Positions 51,454-61,319 of a stretch of DNA of 64,000 nt are shown in pieces. Made by a program: the position numbers and the translations under genes. The notes under the pieces were generated by a model. The model was not told the origin of the DNA. It did not search any database and saw only the letters and a list, made by a program, of their open reading frames with translations. The first letter of the stretch is position 1; every line of letters starts with the position of its first letter. Source of the stretch: Brevundimonas aurantiaca (GTDB taxonomy: Bacteria > Pseudomonadota > Alphaproteobacteria > Caulobacterales > Caulobacteraceae); contig NZ_JACHOQ010000002.1 in the NCBI RefSeq assembly GCF_014199955.1, forward strand, positions 248,001-312,000, read 5' to 3'.

Positions 51454-53673
51454 ATGAACCGACGCCAAATCCTCCTGTCCACCGCTGCGACGGCCTTGGC
51501 CGCCTCGGCCTCCCCCGCCCTCGCCCGCCAGTCTTCCGGAGCCTCGATGCCCCAACCCCCTGTCGCCAAGAAGATCCCCGTCGTCATCGAACAGCTGGGG
51601 CGCACCCGCACCGACGACTATCAGTGGATGAAGGACGACAATTGGCAGGCGGTGCTGCGCGATCCGACCCTGATCAAGGCCGAGGTCAAAGAGCATCTGA
51701 CGGCCGAAAACGCCTATCGCGAAGCCATGATGGCCTCGACCCTCCCCCTCCAGGAGACGATGTTCCAGGAGATGCGCGGACGCATCAAGGAGGACGACAG
51801 TTCCGTCCCCGCGCCTGACGGCGACTGGACCTACTATGTCGAGTACCGCACGGGCGACCAGCATCCCCGCTATATGCGCGTCGAGCGCCAGGGAACCTGG
51901 ATGGTCGATGGCCGGCCGGTGACGAAGAATTTCATCGTCGCCCCGACTCCCCAACTGCTGCTGGACGCCAATGAACTGGCCGAAGGCAAGGCCTATTCCG
52001 AGGTCTCGGCCGCCGCCCACAGCCCTGACCACAGCCTGTTCGCCTATGCCGAGGACGCGCAAGGGTCCGAGGTGCACAAGATCTATGTGAAGGATCTGGC
52101 GACCGGCGCCGTCCTGCCCGATGTGATCGAGAGCGCCACCGGCGACTTCACCTTCTCGCCTGACAGCCGGTGGATTTTCTGGACCAATCGCGACGACAAC
52201 GGACGGCCGGACAAGATCTTCCGCCGCCCGGCGCGCGGCGGCGAGACGACCCTGGTCTATGAGGAGGCGGACGACGGCATGTTCATCGGCGTCGGCCGCA
52301 CCGCCGACGACCGGTTCATCGTCATCGGCATCCAGAACCAGGAGACGTCCGAGGCCCGCTACATCCCCGCCGACGACCCGACCGCTGCGCCGGTCGTTTT
52401 GGAGCCGCGCCAGGTCGCCGTCCGCTATGACGTCGATCACTGGGACGACCGCTGGGTGATCCGCACCAACGCCGACGACGCCATCGACTTCAAGATCGTT
52501 CAGGCGCCGACCGAAACGCCCGGCAGGGCGCATTGGACGGATCTCGTCCCCCATACGCCGGGTCGTTTCATCGAGGGGATGGACCTGACCCGCCATCATC
52601 TGGCGCGCCAGGAACGGGCCGACGCCAACACCCGCATCATCATCCGCGATCGCGCCGGGGCCGAACATGCGATCGCCGTCGATGAACCGGCCTTCGCCCT
52701 GTCGCTGTCGGGCGCGTCGGAGTTCGACACCACGACGACCCGCTACAGCTACAACTCGCCGTCCACCCCGACCCAGACCTATGACTACGACATGGCGTCG
52801 CGGGAACGCACGCTGCGCAAGACCCAGGAAATCCCGTCGGGCCACAATATCGAAGACTATGTGGTCGAACGGCTGAACGCCCCCGCCGCCGACGGTCAAC
52901 TGGTGCCTGTCACCGTCCTGCGCCGCCGCACCACGCCGATCGACGGCTCGGCCCCGCTGCTGCTGTACGGCTACGGCTCCTACGGCATCCCTATGCCGGC
53001 GGGCTTCTCGACCAATCGTCTGTCGCTGGTGGATCGCGGCTGGATCTACGCCATCGCCCACATCCGGGGTGGATCGGACAAGGGCTGGGGCTGGTTTCTC
53101 AGCGCCCGCCGGATGACCAAGAAGAACACTTTCACCGATTTCATCGCCGCCGCCGAACATCTGATCGCGCAGAACTACGCCACGGCCGGAAACATCGTGG
53201 CCCAGGGCGGATCGGCCGGCGGCATGCTGATGGGCGCCGTCAACAATATGCGGCCGGACCTCTGGGCCGGGATCATCGGCCAGGTGCCCTTCGTCGATGT
53301 CATCAACACCATGAGCGACACCTCCCTGCCGCTGACGCCGCCGGAATGGCCCGAATGGGGCAATCCGATCGAGGACCCGGACGCCTACGACTATATGATG
53401 AGCTACAGTCCCTATGATCAGGTGAAGCCCCAGGCCTATCCCGCCGTCCTGGCGACGGGCGGCCTGTCCGATCCACGGGTGACCTATTGGGAGCCGGAGA
53501 AGTGGGTCGCCAAACTGCGGCCCGCCACCACCTCGGGCAAGCCCGTCCTGCTGAAGATCAATATGGAAGCCGGCCACGGCGGCGCCGCCGGCCGGTTCGA
53601 CTATCTGAAGGAGGTCGCCCACGACTACGCCTTCGCAGTCTGGGCGATCGAAAAGGGCTGGGAGACGGCTTAA
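51454..53673 (+). CDS. ptrB: Oligopeptidase B-type prolyl oligopeptidase (S9A)
   Basis: A 739-residue serine peptidase of family S9A that cuts small peptides after basic residues or proline. It has an N-terminal Tat-type signal peptide (MNRRQILLSTAATALAASAS), a seven-bladed propeller (residues 40-430), and an alpha/beta hydrolase domain with Ser587 in QGGSAGGM, Asp673 in LSDPRVTYWEPEKW and His708 in EAGHGG. The exported location is odd for oligopeptidase B, usually cytoplasmic, but is found in secreted relatives. Confidence 0.88.
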   Translation: MNRRQILLSTAATALAASASPALARQSSGASMPQPPVAKKIPVVIEQLGRTRTDDYQWMKDDNWQAVLRDPTLIKAEVKEHLTAENAYREAMMASTLPLQETMFQEMRGRIKEDDSSVPAPDGDWTYYVEYRTGDQHPRYMRVERQGTWMVDGRPVTKNFIVAPTPQLLLDANELAEGKAYSEVSAAAHSPDHSLFAYAEDAQGSEVHKIYVKDLATGAVLPDVIESATGDFTFSPDSRWIFWTNRDDNGRPDKIFRRPARGGETTLVYEEADDGMFIGVGRTADDRFIVIGIQNQETSEARYIPADDPTAAPVVLEPRQVAVRYDVDHWDDRWVIRTNADDAIDFKIVQAPTETPGRAHWTDLVPHTPGRFIEGMDLTRHHLARQERADANTRIIIRDRAGAEHAIAVDEPAFALSLSGASEFDTTTTRYSYNSPSTPTQTYDYDMASRERTLRKTQEIPSGHNIEDYVVERLNAPAADGQLVPVTVLRRRTTPIDGSAPLLLYGYGSYGIPMPAGFSTNRLSLVDRGWIYAIAHIRGGSDKGWGWFLSARRMTKKNTFTDFIAAAEHLIAQNYATAGNIVAQGGSAGGMLMGAVNNMRPDLWAGIIGQVPFVDVINTMSDTSLPLTPPEWPEWGNPIEDPDAYDYMMSYSPYDQVKPQAYPAVLATGGLSDPRVTYWEPEKWVAKLRPATTSGKPVLLKINMEAGHGGAAGRFDYLKEVAHDYAFAVWAIEKGWETA

Positions 53674-53686
53674 CCCGCCCGCACCG

Positions 53687-53714
53687 GCGGCTTCAGCTCT
53701 TGGGCTGAAGCCGC
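53687..53714. terminator. Hairpin between convergent genes
   Basis: GCGGCTTCAGC at 53687-53697 pairs exactly with GCTGAAGCCGC at 53704-53714 over a six-base loop. It sits past the oligopeptidase stop and inside the last codons of the convergent dehydrogenase gene, and so could stop transcription from both sides. There is no T-run. Confidence 0.5.
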
Positions 53715-54553
53715 GCCGCCAGGCTGGAGGTGTCCCAGCGATTGCCGCCCATGGCCTGGACCTCGGCGTAGAACTGATCGACCAGGGCCGTCAGGGCCAG
53801 GCGCGCCCCGTTCGACCGCGCCTCGTCCAGAACCAGGCCCAGGTCCTTTCGCATCCAATCGACGGCGAAGCCGAAGTCGAAACGGCCCTGGGCGGCGGTC
53901 TTCCAGCGATTGTCCATCTGCCAGCTCTGGGCCGCGCCCTTGGATACCGCCTCGAAGACCGCGTCCGTATCCAGGCCCGCGACCTGGGCGAAATGGACCG
54001 CCTCGGCCAGGCCCTGGACCACGCCGGCGATGGCGATCTGATTGACCATCTTGGTCAGCTGGCCCGAGCCCGCCGGCCCCATATGTTTGATCGCCTTGGA
54101 ATAGGCCGTCAGCGCCGGTTCCACCCGGGCCAGGGCCTCGGCCTCGCCGCCGGCCATGACGCTCAGCTGGCCGTTTTCTGCGCCCGCCTGACCGCCGGAG
54201 ACCGGAGCGTCGATGAAGACGCGCCCCGCCTCGGCCGCGGCCTGGGCCATTTCCCGCGCCAGTTTGGCCGATGTCGTGGTGTGATCCACGATGACCGCCC
54301 CTTCGGCCAGGTGCGGCAGGGCGTCGGTCACGACCGCCCGCACGTCGTCGTCATTGCCGACGCACAGGATGAAGAGCTCCGCCCCCTGCGCCGCCTCCGA
54401 CACGGTCGCGGCCGCCCGCGCGCCCACGGCCTCGGCCCAGGCCTGGGCCTTGGCGGGGGTGCGATTGAAGCCGACGACCTGATGGCCGGCGTTCACCAGG
54501 TGACGCGCCATCGGGGCGCCCATGACCCCCAGGCCGGCGAAAGCGATCTTCAT
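53693..54553 (-). CDS. NAD(P)-dependent beta-hydroxyacid dehydrogenase (3-HIBADH family)
   Basis: A 286-residue dehydrogenase of the 3-hydroxyisobutyrate/tartronate semialdehyde reductase family. The dinucleotide fold is MKIAFAGLGVMGAPMARHLV, the substrate motif DAPVSGGQAGAENG, and the catalytic Lys in GSGQLTKMVNQ. Substrate is not set by the sequence. ATG 54553 is unambiguous. It diverges from motB over a 123-base gap. Confidence 0.88.
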   Translation of the reverse strand: MKIAFAGLGVMGAPMARHLVNAGHQVVGFNRTPAKAQAWAEAVGARAAATVSEAAQGAELFILCVGNDDDVRAVVTDALPHLAEGAVIVDHTTTSAKLAREMAQAAAEAGRVFIDAPVSGGQAGAENGQLSVMAGGEAEALARVEPALTAYSKAIKHMGPAGSGQLTKMVNQIAIAGVVQGLAEAVHFAQVAGLDTDAVFEAVSKGAAQSWQMDNRWKTAAQGRFDFGFAVDWMRKDLGLVLDEARSNGARLALTALVDQFYAEVQAMGGNRWDTSSLAARLQPKS

Positions 54554-54676
54554 GGCAGGCTCCCGTGTTTCCGCCTTGGACTAGGCTGGGTCGCCCCAGG
54601 GTTCAACCCAGGCTGGGGGTCAACGGGCGGTTAACCTTGCCGCGTCATGCTGGCGCGAACTTGCCGGGGTGCGTCC

Positions 54677-55576
54677 ATGTCCGTGAGCGATCGTCCGATC
54701 CTCATCAAGAAGGTGAAAAAGGTTTCCGGCGGAGGCCACCACGGCGGCGCCTGGAAGGTGGCCTATGCAGACTTCGTGACGGCCATGATGGCCTTCTTCC
54801 TGCTGATGTGGCTGATCAATACGACCGACCCGGAACAGAAGAAGGGCATCGCCGAATATTTCGCCCCCGCCAGCGTGTCCGAAACCACCTCGGGTTCGGG
54901 CGGCCTTCTGGGCGGCACGGCGCTGGGCGACGACGGTCCCAAGAGCTCGGGCTCGCAGTCGGTCATCGAACAGCTGGCGCCCGAGGCCCCGCCGGAGACG
55001 ACCAACACCGGCCCCAGCTCAAACCTCACCTCCGCCAGCGACGCCGCCCTGCAGGCCGAAATCCAGAAGCGCGAGGCGGCCGAGTTCGCCAGTGCGGCGG
55101 AATCGCTGCGCCAGGCCATGCAGTCGATGCCGGAACTGGCCGAACTGTCCAAACAGCTGATCGTGGACCAGACGCCCGAAGGGCTGCGCATCCAGCTGGT
55201 GGACCAGGAAGGCCGGTCCATGTTCGACAACAACTCGGCCCGCCCCAATGCGCGGGCTCAGGTTCTGCTGCGCGCGGTCGCCAAGGTGATCAACCAGCTG
55301 CCCAACCGCATCTCCATCACCGGCCACACCAGCGCCACGCCAGGGTCGAACCGCGCCAGCGGCCCGGCGGACTGGACCCTATCCTCCGAACGGGCCAACG
55401 GCTCGCGCCTGGTGTTGCAAAGCGCGGGCGTGGACCCCGATCGGGTCTATTCGGTCGCCGGCAAGGCGGGCTCTGACCCCCTCTATCCCGACGATCCCAG
55501 CCTGCCCGGCAACCGCCGCATCGCCATCGTCCTGCTGCGCGAGGCCCCGGTCCTGCCTATGGACACCTCGCTGTGA
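54677..55576 (+). CDS. motB: Flagellar motor stator protein MotB
   Basis: A 299-residue stator subunit. A basic N-terminus (DRPILIKKVKKVSGGGHHGG) precedes one membrane span with the proton-carrying Asp32 in YADFVTAMMAFFLLMWLI. A long Ser/Thr/Glu linker leads to an OmpA-like peptidoglycan-binding domain (about 155-290) with ISITGHTSATPG and LSSERANGSRLVL. MotB normally pairs with MotA, which is not adjacent here. A TTAACC half-site like that of CtrA lies at 54631 in the upstream gap. ATG 54677 is preferred to an in-frame ATG at 54647. Confidence 0.93.
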   Translation: MSVSDRPILIKKVKKVSGGGHHGGAWKVAYADFVTAMMAFFLLMWLINTTDPEQKKGIAEYFAPASVSETTSGSGGLLGGTALGDDGPKSSGSQSVIEQLAPEAPPETTNTGPSSNLTSASDAALQAEIQKREAAEFASAAESLRQAMQSMPELAELSKQLIVDQTPEGLRIQLVDQEGRSMFDNNSARPNARAQVLLRAVAKVINQLPNRISITGHTSATPGSNRASGPADWTLSSERANGSRLVLQSAGVDPDRVYSVAGKAGSDPLYPDDPSLPGNRRIAIVLLREAPVLPMDTSL

Positions 55577-55690
55577 TCCTGAGCGGCTGTGGCGCCCTGG
55601 CGCTTGCCGCCGAGCGCTCAATCGCGCCAAATCGCGGCATGAGCGTCAGACCGTCCTATTTTGGGCCAGATCGGGTGCGGACCTAGAGTC

Positions 55691-56443
55691 GTGACCCAAC
55701 ATGTGCCGACACGCCAGCTCCGGTTCTTCATGACCTCGGTCGCCCCGTGTCCCTATCTGCCGGGCAAGACGGAACGGAAGGTCTTCGCAAACCTGCCTTT
55801 TTCGGACGGCGCCCACGTCAATGACGAACTGACCCTGGCGGGTTTCCGCCGCAGCCAGAACATCGCCTATCGCCCCGCCTGCGAAGCCTGCGACGCCTGC
55901 GTCTCCGTCCGCCTGCCTGTGCCGGACTTCGCCTTCAGCCGATCCCAGCGCAAGGTTCTGGCGCGCAACGCCGACCTGACGCGCGCCCTGGTCGAGGCCG
56001 AGGCCACGACCGAACAGTTCCAGCTGCTGCGCCGCTATCTGACCAGCCGCCACCCCTTGGGCGGCATGAGCGATATGGGCTGGCTCGACTATGTCGCCAT
56101 GGTCGAGGACACGGCCGTCCGCACCCATCTGATAGAATACCGCCTGCCGTCCGACGACGGCGGCCCCGGCGACCTCGTCGCCGTGACCCTGACGGACCTG
56201 CTCAGAGACGGCCTGTCCATGGTCTACAGCTTCTACGATCCGCGTCTTGACCGCCGCAGTCTGGGTCGGTTCGCCATCCTCGACCATGTCCGTCAGGCGG
56301 CCCAGGTGGGCCTGCCCTTCGTCTATCTGGGCTACTGGGTCCGGGGCTCGGAGAAGATGGACTACAAGGCCGACTTCCGCCCCCTGGAGGTGCTGGGCAA
56401 GCTGGGCTGGATGCGGCTGGAAGACCAGCCGCCCCCTATCTGA
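55691..56443 (+). CDS. bpt: Aspartate/glutamate leucyltransferase
   Basis: A 250-residue Bpt, which adds Leu from leucyl-tRNA to proteins with N-terminal Asp or Glu, marking them for ClpAP through the N-degron pathway. Signature: RQLRFFMTSVAPCPYLPGK, then RPACEACDACVSVRLPV (Cys cluster), FYDPRLDRRSLGRFAIL and YLGYWVRGSEKMDYKADFRP. GTG 55691 is the start that gives the conserved VTQHVPTRQLRFF beginning; a TTG at 55661 is unlikely. Its end overlaps the convergent parC by eight bases. Confidence 0.93.
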   Translation: MTQHVPTRQLRFFMTSVAPCPYLPGKTERKVFANLPFSDGAHVNDELTLAGFRRSQNIAYRPACEACDACVSVRLPVPDFAFSRSQRKVLARNADLTRALVEAEATTEQFQLLRRYLTSRHPLGGMSDMGWLDYVAMVEDTAVRTHLIEYRLPSDDGGPGDLVAVTLTDLLRDGLSMVYSFYDPRLDRRSLGRFAILDHVRQAAQVGLPFVYLGYWVRGSEKMDYKADFRPLEVLGKLGWMRLEDQPPPI

Positions 56444-58649
56444 ACTTCCGCAATCCCCTCGGCCCCTGGCGACCGGCCCCGGCGCGCTTGCCCAGCCAGT
56501 CCTTCCAGTCGGGCCAGTTGCGCCGCCGACCGCCGCCGTCGGCCCATTCCGGCCCCTGTTCGGCGTTGAAGACCGTCACATCGGCCAGGCCGCCCTGTTT
56601 GAAGCTCTGCAGCTTCACACCCTTGCCGCGCCCCATTTCGGGCAGTTCGGCCAGAGGGAAGATCAAGGTCTTGATGTTCTCGCCGATCGTCGCGACGTGA
56701 TCCCCCATAGGGCTGGTCGGCACGCGCAGCATGGCCAGCATCTCGCCGTTCAGCACCTGTTTGCCGCCCCGCTTCTGGGCCAGGGTGTCGTCCTCGGGCG
56801 CGATGAAGCCGTAGCCGGCCTTTGAGGCGATCAGCAGCTTGCCGCCCGGCTGGTGCGCCAGCAGATTGATGATCTCGGCCTTCTCGTCCAGATCGATCAT
56901 CAGCCGTAGCGGCTCGCCGTGGCCGCGGCCCGACGCCAGCTTGTCCGCGCCGATGGTGAAGATCCGGCCGTCCGACGCCCCCACCAGCAGCTTGTCCGTC
57001 GTATAGGCCGGAACCAGATAGGCCAGCTTGTCGCCTTCCTTGAACTTCAGCTCCGACGGGTCCTCGACCTTGCCCTTGGCGGCGCGGATCCAGCCGCGCT
57101 CCGACAGGATGACGGTGATGGCCTCGCGCGGGATGAAGGCCTCGGGGGCCACGAAGGCCGAGGCGTCGACCGCCTCGCCCATCGTCGTGCGCCGCGGCGA
57201 GATCAGCGCCTTGCGCACCGCCTCAAGCTCTTTGGAAACAGCCTTCCACTGCTTGCCTTCCGACGACGTAAGCGCCTTCAGATTGGCAAGTTCTTCCGAC
57301 AACTCCTTGAATTCATTCTCGATCGTCATCTCTTCCAGACGCGCCAGCTGCCGCAGCCGGGTGTCGAGAATGAAGTCGGCCTGGACCTCGGTCAGGCCGA
57401 AGCGCGCGATCAGGACGGCCTTGGGCTGTTCCTCCTCGCGGACGATGCGGATCACCTCGTCCAGGTTTAGGAAGACGATGCGCAGGCCTTCCAGCAGGTG
57501 CAGCCGCTTCTCGACCCGGGCGATCCGCCATTGCGACCGTCGGTTCAGCACCTCGCGCCGGTGATCCAGGAAGGCCTTGAGACAGGCCTTCAGCCCCATG
57601 ACGCGCGGCGTGCCGTCGGCGTCCAGCACGTTCATATTGATCGGGAAACGGACCTCGAGATCGGAAAGCTTGAACAGACTTTCCATCAGCATTTCAGGCT
57701 CTATGGTCCGATTCTTGGGCTCCAGAATCAGGCGAATGTCCTCCGCCGACTCGTCGCGCACATCGCCCAGCAGGGGCGCCTTCTTCTGCTCGATCAGGTC
57801 GGCCAGCGCCTCGATCAGGCGCGACTTCTGCACCTGGTACGGCATTTCGGTGACGACGATCCGCCAGACGCCGCGGCCCAGGTCCTCGGTCTCCCAGCGC
57901 GCGCGCAGCCGTACCCCGCCCCGGCCCGTCTCATAGGCGTCCAGAATGGCTGCGCGGCCTTCGACAGCCACGCCGCCGGTGGGGAAGTCGGGTCCGGGGA
58001 CCAACTGCACCAACTCGTCCGTGGTCGCCTCGGGTCGCTCCAGCAACAGCTGACAGGCGTCGATCAGTTCGCCGACATTGTGCGGCGGGATGGAGGTCGC
58101 CATGCCCACGGCGATGCCCGAAGACCCGTTGGCCAGAAGATTGGGGAAACCGGCCGGCAGGACGACCGGCTCCTCGTCCTGATCGTCATAGGTGGGGCGG
58201 AAATCGACCGCGTCTTGGTCGATCCCCTCCAGCAGCAGGACGGCGGCCGGGGTCAGCTTGCACTCGGTATAGCGCATGGCCGCGGCGCTATCGCCGTCGA
58301 TATTGCCGAAGTTCCCCTGGCCGTCGACCAGGGGATAGCGCTGGGCGAAGTCCTGGGCCAGGCGGACCAGGGCCTCATAGATGGAGGCGTCGCCGTGCGG
58401 GTGGTATCCCCCCATGACCTCGCCGACGACCTTGGCGCATTTGCGCGCCGCCGCCTGCGGGTTCAGCCGCATCTGGTGCATGGCGTACAGGATGCGCCGG
58501 TGCACGGGTTTGAACCCGTCGCGCACGTCCGGCAGGGCGCGATTGGTGATGGTCGACAGGGCGTAGGCCAGATAGCGGCGGCTGAGCGCCGTCTCCATCG
58601 GCTCGTCAATGATACGGCCGCCTTCCGGCGGCGGGGCGTGGATCGTCAT
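56436..58649 (-). CDS. parC: DNA topoisomerase IV subunit A
   Basis: A 737-residue ParC, the DNA-cutting subunit of topoisomerase IV, which decatenates daughter chromosomes. The catalytic Tyr127 is in MRYTECKLT. The quinolone-determining stretch reads [18 protein letters not shown], placing Ala88 where Escherichia coli ParC has Ser80; Glu92 is kept. A C-terminal beta-pinwheel follows. ATG 58649 is chosen over a TTG six bases upstream. parE is not in the window. Confidence 0.94.
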   Translation of the reverse strand: MTIHAPPPEGGRIIDEPMETALSRRYLAYALSTITNRALPDVRDGFKPVHRRILYAMHQMRLNPQAAARKCAKVVGEVMGGYHPHGDASIYEALVRLAQDFAQRYPLVDGQGNFGNIDGDSAAAMRYTECKLTPAAVLLLEGIDQDAVDFRPTYDDQDEEPVVLPAGFPNLLANGSSGIAVGMATSIPPHNVGELIDACQLLLERPEATTDELVQLVPGPDFPTGGVAVEGRAAILDAYETGRGGVRLRARWETEDLGRGVWRIVVTEMPYQVQKSRLIEALADLIEQKKAPLLGDVRDESAEDIRLILEPKNRTIEPEMLMESLFKLSDLEVRFPINMNVLDADGTPRVMGLKACLKAFLDHRREVLNRRSQWRIARVEKRLHLLEGLRIVFLNLDEVIRIVREEEQPKAVLIARFGLTEVQADFILDTRLRQLARLEEMTIENEFKELSEELANLKALTSSEGKQWKAVSKELEAVRKALISPRRTTMGEAVDASAFVAPEAFIPREAITVILSERGWIRAAKGKVEDPSELKFKEGDKLAYLVPAYTTDKLLVGASDGRIFTIGADKLASGRGHGEPLRLMIDLDEKAEIINLLAHQPGGKLLIASKAGYGFIAPEDDTLAQKRGGKQVLNGEMLAMLRVPTSPMGDHVATIGENIKTLIFPLAELPEMGRGKGVKLQSFKQGGLADVTVFNAEQGPEWADGGGRRRNWPDWKDWLGKRAGAGRQGPRGLRKFR

Positions 58650-58797
58650 GGGCAAGCGAATCGGGGATCGGAGGCGCGAAGTCTAGCCCGTTCGACACCG
58701 ACAGGTCGTCTATCTGTGGGAGATAATCCCCGGCAGAGGTAACCGAAGACGTCTATCCGTCGTATCAGAGCGAACGACAGCCCCCAAGGCCCGCTCC

Positions 58798-60528
58798 ATG
58801 ATCCTGTTTCTCGTCTCCTATCTGGCCGGCGTCCTGACCATCGTCAGTCCGTGCATCCTGCCGGTCCTGCCCTTCGTCTTCGCCCGGGCTGACCGACCGT
58901 TCGTCCGTAACGGCCTGCCCCTGCTGGCGGGCATGGCCCTGACCTTCGCCGGGGTGGCCAGTCTGGCGGCCCTGGGCGGCGGCTGGGCGGTGCGGGCCAA
59001 CGAGGCGGGGCGCTGGATCGCCCTGACGGTCATGGCGGCGCTGGGCCTCAGCCTGCTGATCCCTGCGGTGGGCGACCGGCTGATGCGGCCCTTGGTGGCG
59101 GCCGGGTCATGGTTGACGGACCGCGCGGAGCGGGGCGCCGGCCCCCAGGGCGATGTCCGTTCGTCCCTGTTGCTGGGCGTAGCGACCGGGCTGCTCTGGG
59201 CGCCCTGCGCGGGTCCGATCTTGGGGCTGATCCTGACCGGCGCGGCCCTGCAGGGCGCGGGCGTCGGCTCCACCGTTCTCCTCCTGGCCTATGCGGCGGG
59301 CGCCGCCACCTCCCTGGCCCTGGCCCTGCTGGTCGGGGGGCGGGTGTTCAAGGCCATGAAGGGCGCGCTCGGCGTGGGGGAATGGGTCAGGCGCGGTCTG
59401 GGCGTTCTGGTTCTGGCGGGGGTGGTCGTCATCGGCCTGGGTCTGGACACCGGCCTGCTCACCCGCATCTCGGCCGGCAGCACCGGACGGCTTGAACAGG
59501 CCTTGCTGAGCGGCATCGGTCGGGGCGTCCCAACGAACTCAGCGCCGACCGACCTTGCCAACCTGCCGGTCGAGGGGACCATGCCGCCCCTGACCAGCGC
59601 CGTCACCTGGATCAACTCCCCGCCCCTCACGCCCGATCAGTTGCGCGGCAAGGTGGTGGTGGTCGACTTCTGGACCTACTCCTGCATCAACTGCCTGCGC
59701 GCCCTGCCCTATGTCCGCGCCTGGGCCGAGAAATACAGGGACCAGGGCCTGGTCGTGATCGGCGTCCATACGCCCGAGTTCGCCTTCGAAAAGTCCGAGG
59801 CTAATGTTCGAGAGGCCGTGAACCGTCTCGGCGTGACCTATCCGGTCGCCATGGACAACGACTTCGCGGTCTGGCGCGCGTTCAGGAACCAGTACTGGCC
59901 CGCCCACTACTTCATCGACGCCCAGGGCCGGATCCGCCACCACCATTTCGGCGAGGGCGACTACGACGGCTCCGAACGGGTCATTCAGCAACTGCTGAAA
60001 GAGGCGGGCGCCGCCGACGTCGCCTCTGACCTGGTTCAGGTCCAGGCCCAGGGCGCCGAGGCCGCCGCCGACATGGCCCAGCTCGCCTCGCCCGAGACCT
60101 ATGTCGGCTACGCCAGGGCCGAGAATTTCCGCTCGCCCGGTGGTTTCGCGCGCGACGCCGTCAAGACCTATGGGCCGGCGGCCTTACAGCTGAACGACTG
60201 GAGCCTGGCGGGCTCCTGGCGGGTGACGCGGGAACACGCCGCCCTGACGGCGCCGGGCGGACGCCTGGCCTTCCGGTTCAAGGCGCGCGACCTGCATCTG
60301 GTCATGGGGCCGGGTGAAGGCGCCGCCGGGCTACGCTTCCGGGTCCGGATCGACGGCGCCCCGCCCGGACCCGACGCGGGATCGGACATCGACGCCCAGG
60401 GCCAGGGCCGCGTCGATCGCCAGCGTCTGTATCAGCTGATCCGCCAAGCCGGCCCGGTGCGGGAACACACGTTCGAGATCGAATTCCTTGACCCCGGCGT
60501 CCAGGTCTTCGCCTTCACCTTCGGCTAG
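58798..60528 (+). CDS. DipZ-like thiol:disulfide protein (CcdA-TlpA fusion)
   Basis: A 576-residue fusion. The N-terminal half is a CcdA-type membrane domain with about six spans and the paired Cys motifs (SPCILPVLPFVF and WAPCAGPILG) that carry electrons across the membrane. After residue 250 comes a periplasmic TlpA-like thioredoxin domain with WTYSCINC, then a C-terminal carbohydrate-binding-module-like beta domain of about 150 residues, as in DipZ. It should deliver reducing power to periplasmic thiols or cytochrome c biogenesis. It is transcribed away from parC. Confidence 0.9.
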   Translation: MILFLVSYLAGVLTIVSPCILPVLPFVFARADRPFVRNGLPLLAGMALTFAGVASLAALGGGWAVRANEAGRWIALTVMAALGLSLLIPAVGDRLMRPLVAAGSWLTDRAERGAGPQGDVRSSLLLGVATGLLWAPCAGPILGLILTGAALQGAGVGSTVLLLAYAAGAATSLALALLVGGRVFKAMKGALGVGEWVRRGLGVLVLAGVVVIGLGLDTGLLTRISAGSTGRLEQALLSGIGRGVPTNSAPTDLANLPVEGTMPPLTSAVTWINSPPLTPDQLRGKVVVVDFWTYSCINCLRALPYVRAWAEKYRDQGLVVIGVHTPEFAFEKSEANVREAVNRLGVTYPVAMDNDFAVWRAFRNQYWPAHYFIDAQGRIRHHHFGEGDYDGSERVIQQLLKEAGAADVASDLVQVQAQGAEAAADMAQLASPETYVGYARAENFRSPGGFARDAVKTYGPAALQLNDWSLAGSWRVTREHAALTAPGGRLAFRFKARDLHLVMGPGEGAAGLRFRVRIDGAPPGPDAGSDIDAQGQGRVDRQRLYQLIRQAGPVREHTFEIEFLDPGVQVFAFTFG

Positions 60529-60536
60529 AGCATGCC

Positions 60537-60926
60537 TCAGTCCGCCGCCGCCGGCACGATGGTGACGCTCTCGCCGCAGCCGCAGGCGTCGGTCTGGTTG
60601 GGATTGTTGAAGACGAACTTCGACGACAGGCGGGTCGTCTCATAGTCGATCTCGGTGCCGATCAGGAACAGCACCGCCTTGGGCTCGATCAATATGGTGA
60701 CCCCCTTGTCCTCGACCACCTCGTCCAGGGGGCCGATCTCATCGGCATAGGCGAAGGTGTATTCCTGGCCTGCGCAGCCGCCGTTCTTGACGCCGATCCG
60801 CAGGCCGATGTGGCTGTTGTCGGCCTTGTCCAGGATTTCGCGCACGCGCGCGGCGGCGGCGTCCGTCAGGGTCACGACCTTGGGGCGCGGGCGGCGGGGA
60901 CGGGATGTGGTTTGAAGTTCGCTCAT
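60537..60926 (-). CDS. sufA: A-type iron-sulfur carrier SufA
   Basis: A 129-residue A-type carrier, last of the suf operon. The three cluster cysteines are present: Cys51 in NGGCAGQEY, and Cys115 and Cys117 in DACGCG. It passes Fe-S clusters from the SufBCD scaffold to apoproteins. ATG 60926 shares one base with the stop of the preceding DUF59 gene (TGATG). It ends eight bases from the convergent dipZ-like gene. Confidence 0.92.
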   Translation of the reverse strand: MSELQTTSRPRRPRPKVVTLTDAAAARVREILDKADNSHIGLRIGVKNGGCAGQEYTFAYADEIGPLDEVVEDKGVTILIEPKAVLFLIGTEIDYETTRLSSKFVFNNPNQTDACGCGESVTIVPAAAD

Positions 60927-61315
60927 CAGAACATGTTCAGGGCCAGCTTGGCCTCGTCGCTCATCTTGGAGGCGTCCCACGGCGGGTCGAACACCAGATT
61001 GGCCTTGGCGCTGCGGACGCCCTCCACCTTCTCCACCGCCGTCTCGACCCAGCCCGGCATTTCGCCGGCGACGGGACAGCCCGGCGCAGTCAGGGTCATG
61101 TCCACCACCACGTCGCGGTCGTCATTGACGTCCACCCGGTAGATCAGCCCCAGCTCATAGATATCGACCGGGATTTCCGGATCATAGACGGTCTTCAGCG
61201 CCCCGATCAGATCCTCGGTCAGCCTGTCCAGCTCGGCCTGAGACAGGGCGCTCTTCTGGGGTTCGGCCCAGGCTTCCTTGAAGGCGTCGCTGTCTTGAAT
61301 AGGGTCGTCTGTCAT
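60926..61315 (-). CDS. SUF system DUF59 (MIP18/SufT-type) protein
   Basis: A 129-residue member of the MIP18 family involved in Fe-S protein maturation. The signature is YDPEIPVDIYELGLIYRVDV and LTAPGCPVAGEMPGW, containing the conserved Cys, with FDPPWDASKMSDEAKL near the end. It stands between sufS and sufA, the usual alphaproteobacterial place, and starts four bases after sufS. Confidence 0.9.
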   Translation of the reverse strand: MTDDPIQDSDAFKEAWAEPQKSALSQAELDRLTEDLIGALKTVYDPEIPVDIYELGLIYRVDVNDDRDVVVDMTLTAPGCPVAGEMPGWVETAVEKVEGVRSAKANLVFDPPWDASKMSDEAKLALNMF

Positions 61316-61319
61316 GGCG

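Noticed and set aside
49369-53622. A 1,417-codon open frame on the minus strand opposite the acyl-CoA dehydrogenase and oligopeptidase genes
   Set aside because: Both plus-strand genes have complete family motifs. Long antisense frames arise in GC-rich codon usage, and the predicted protein is Gly/Arg/Val-rich without domains.
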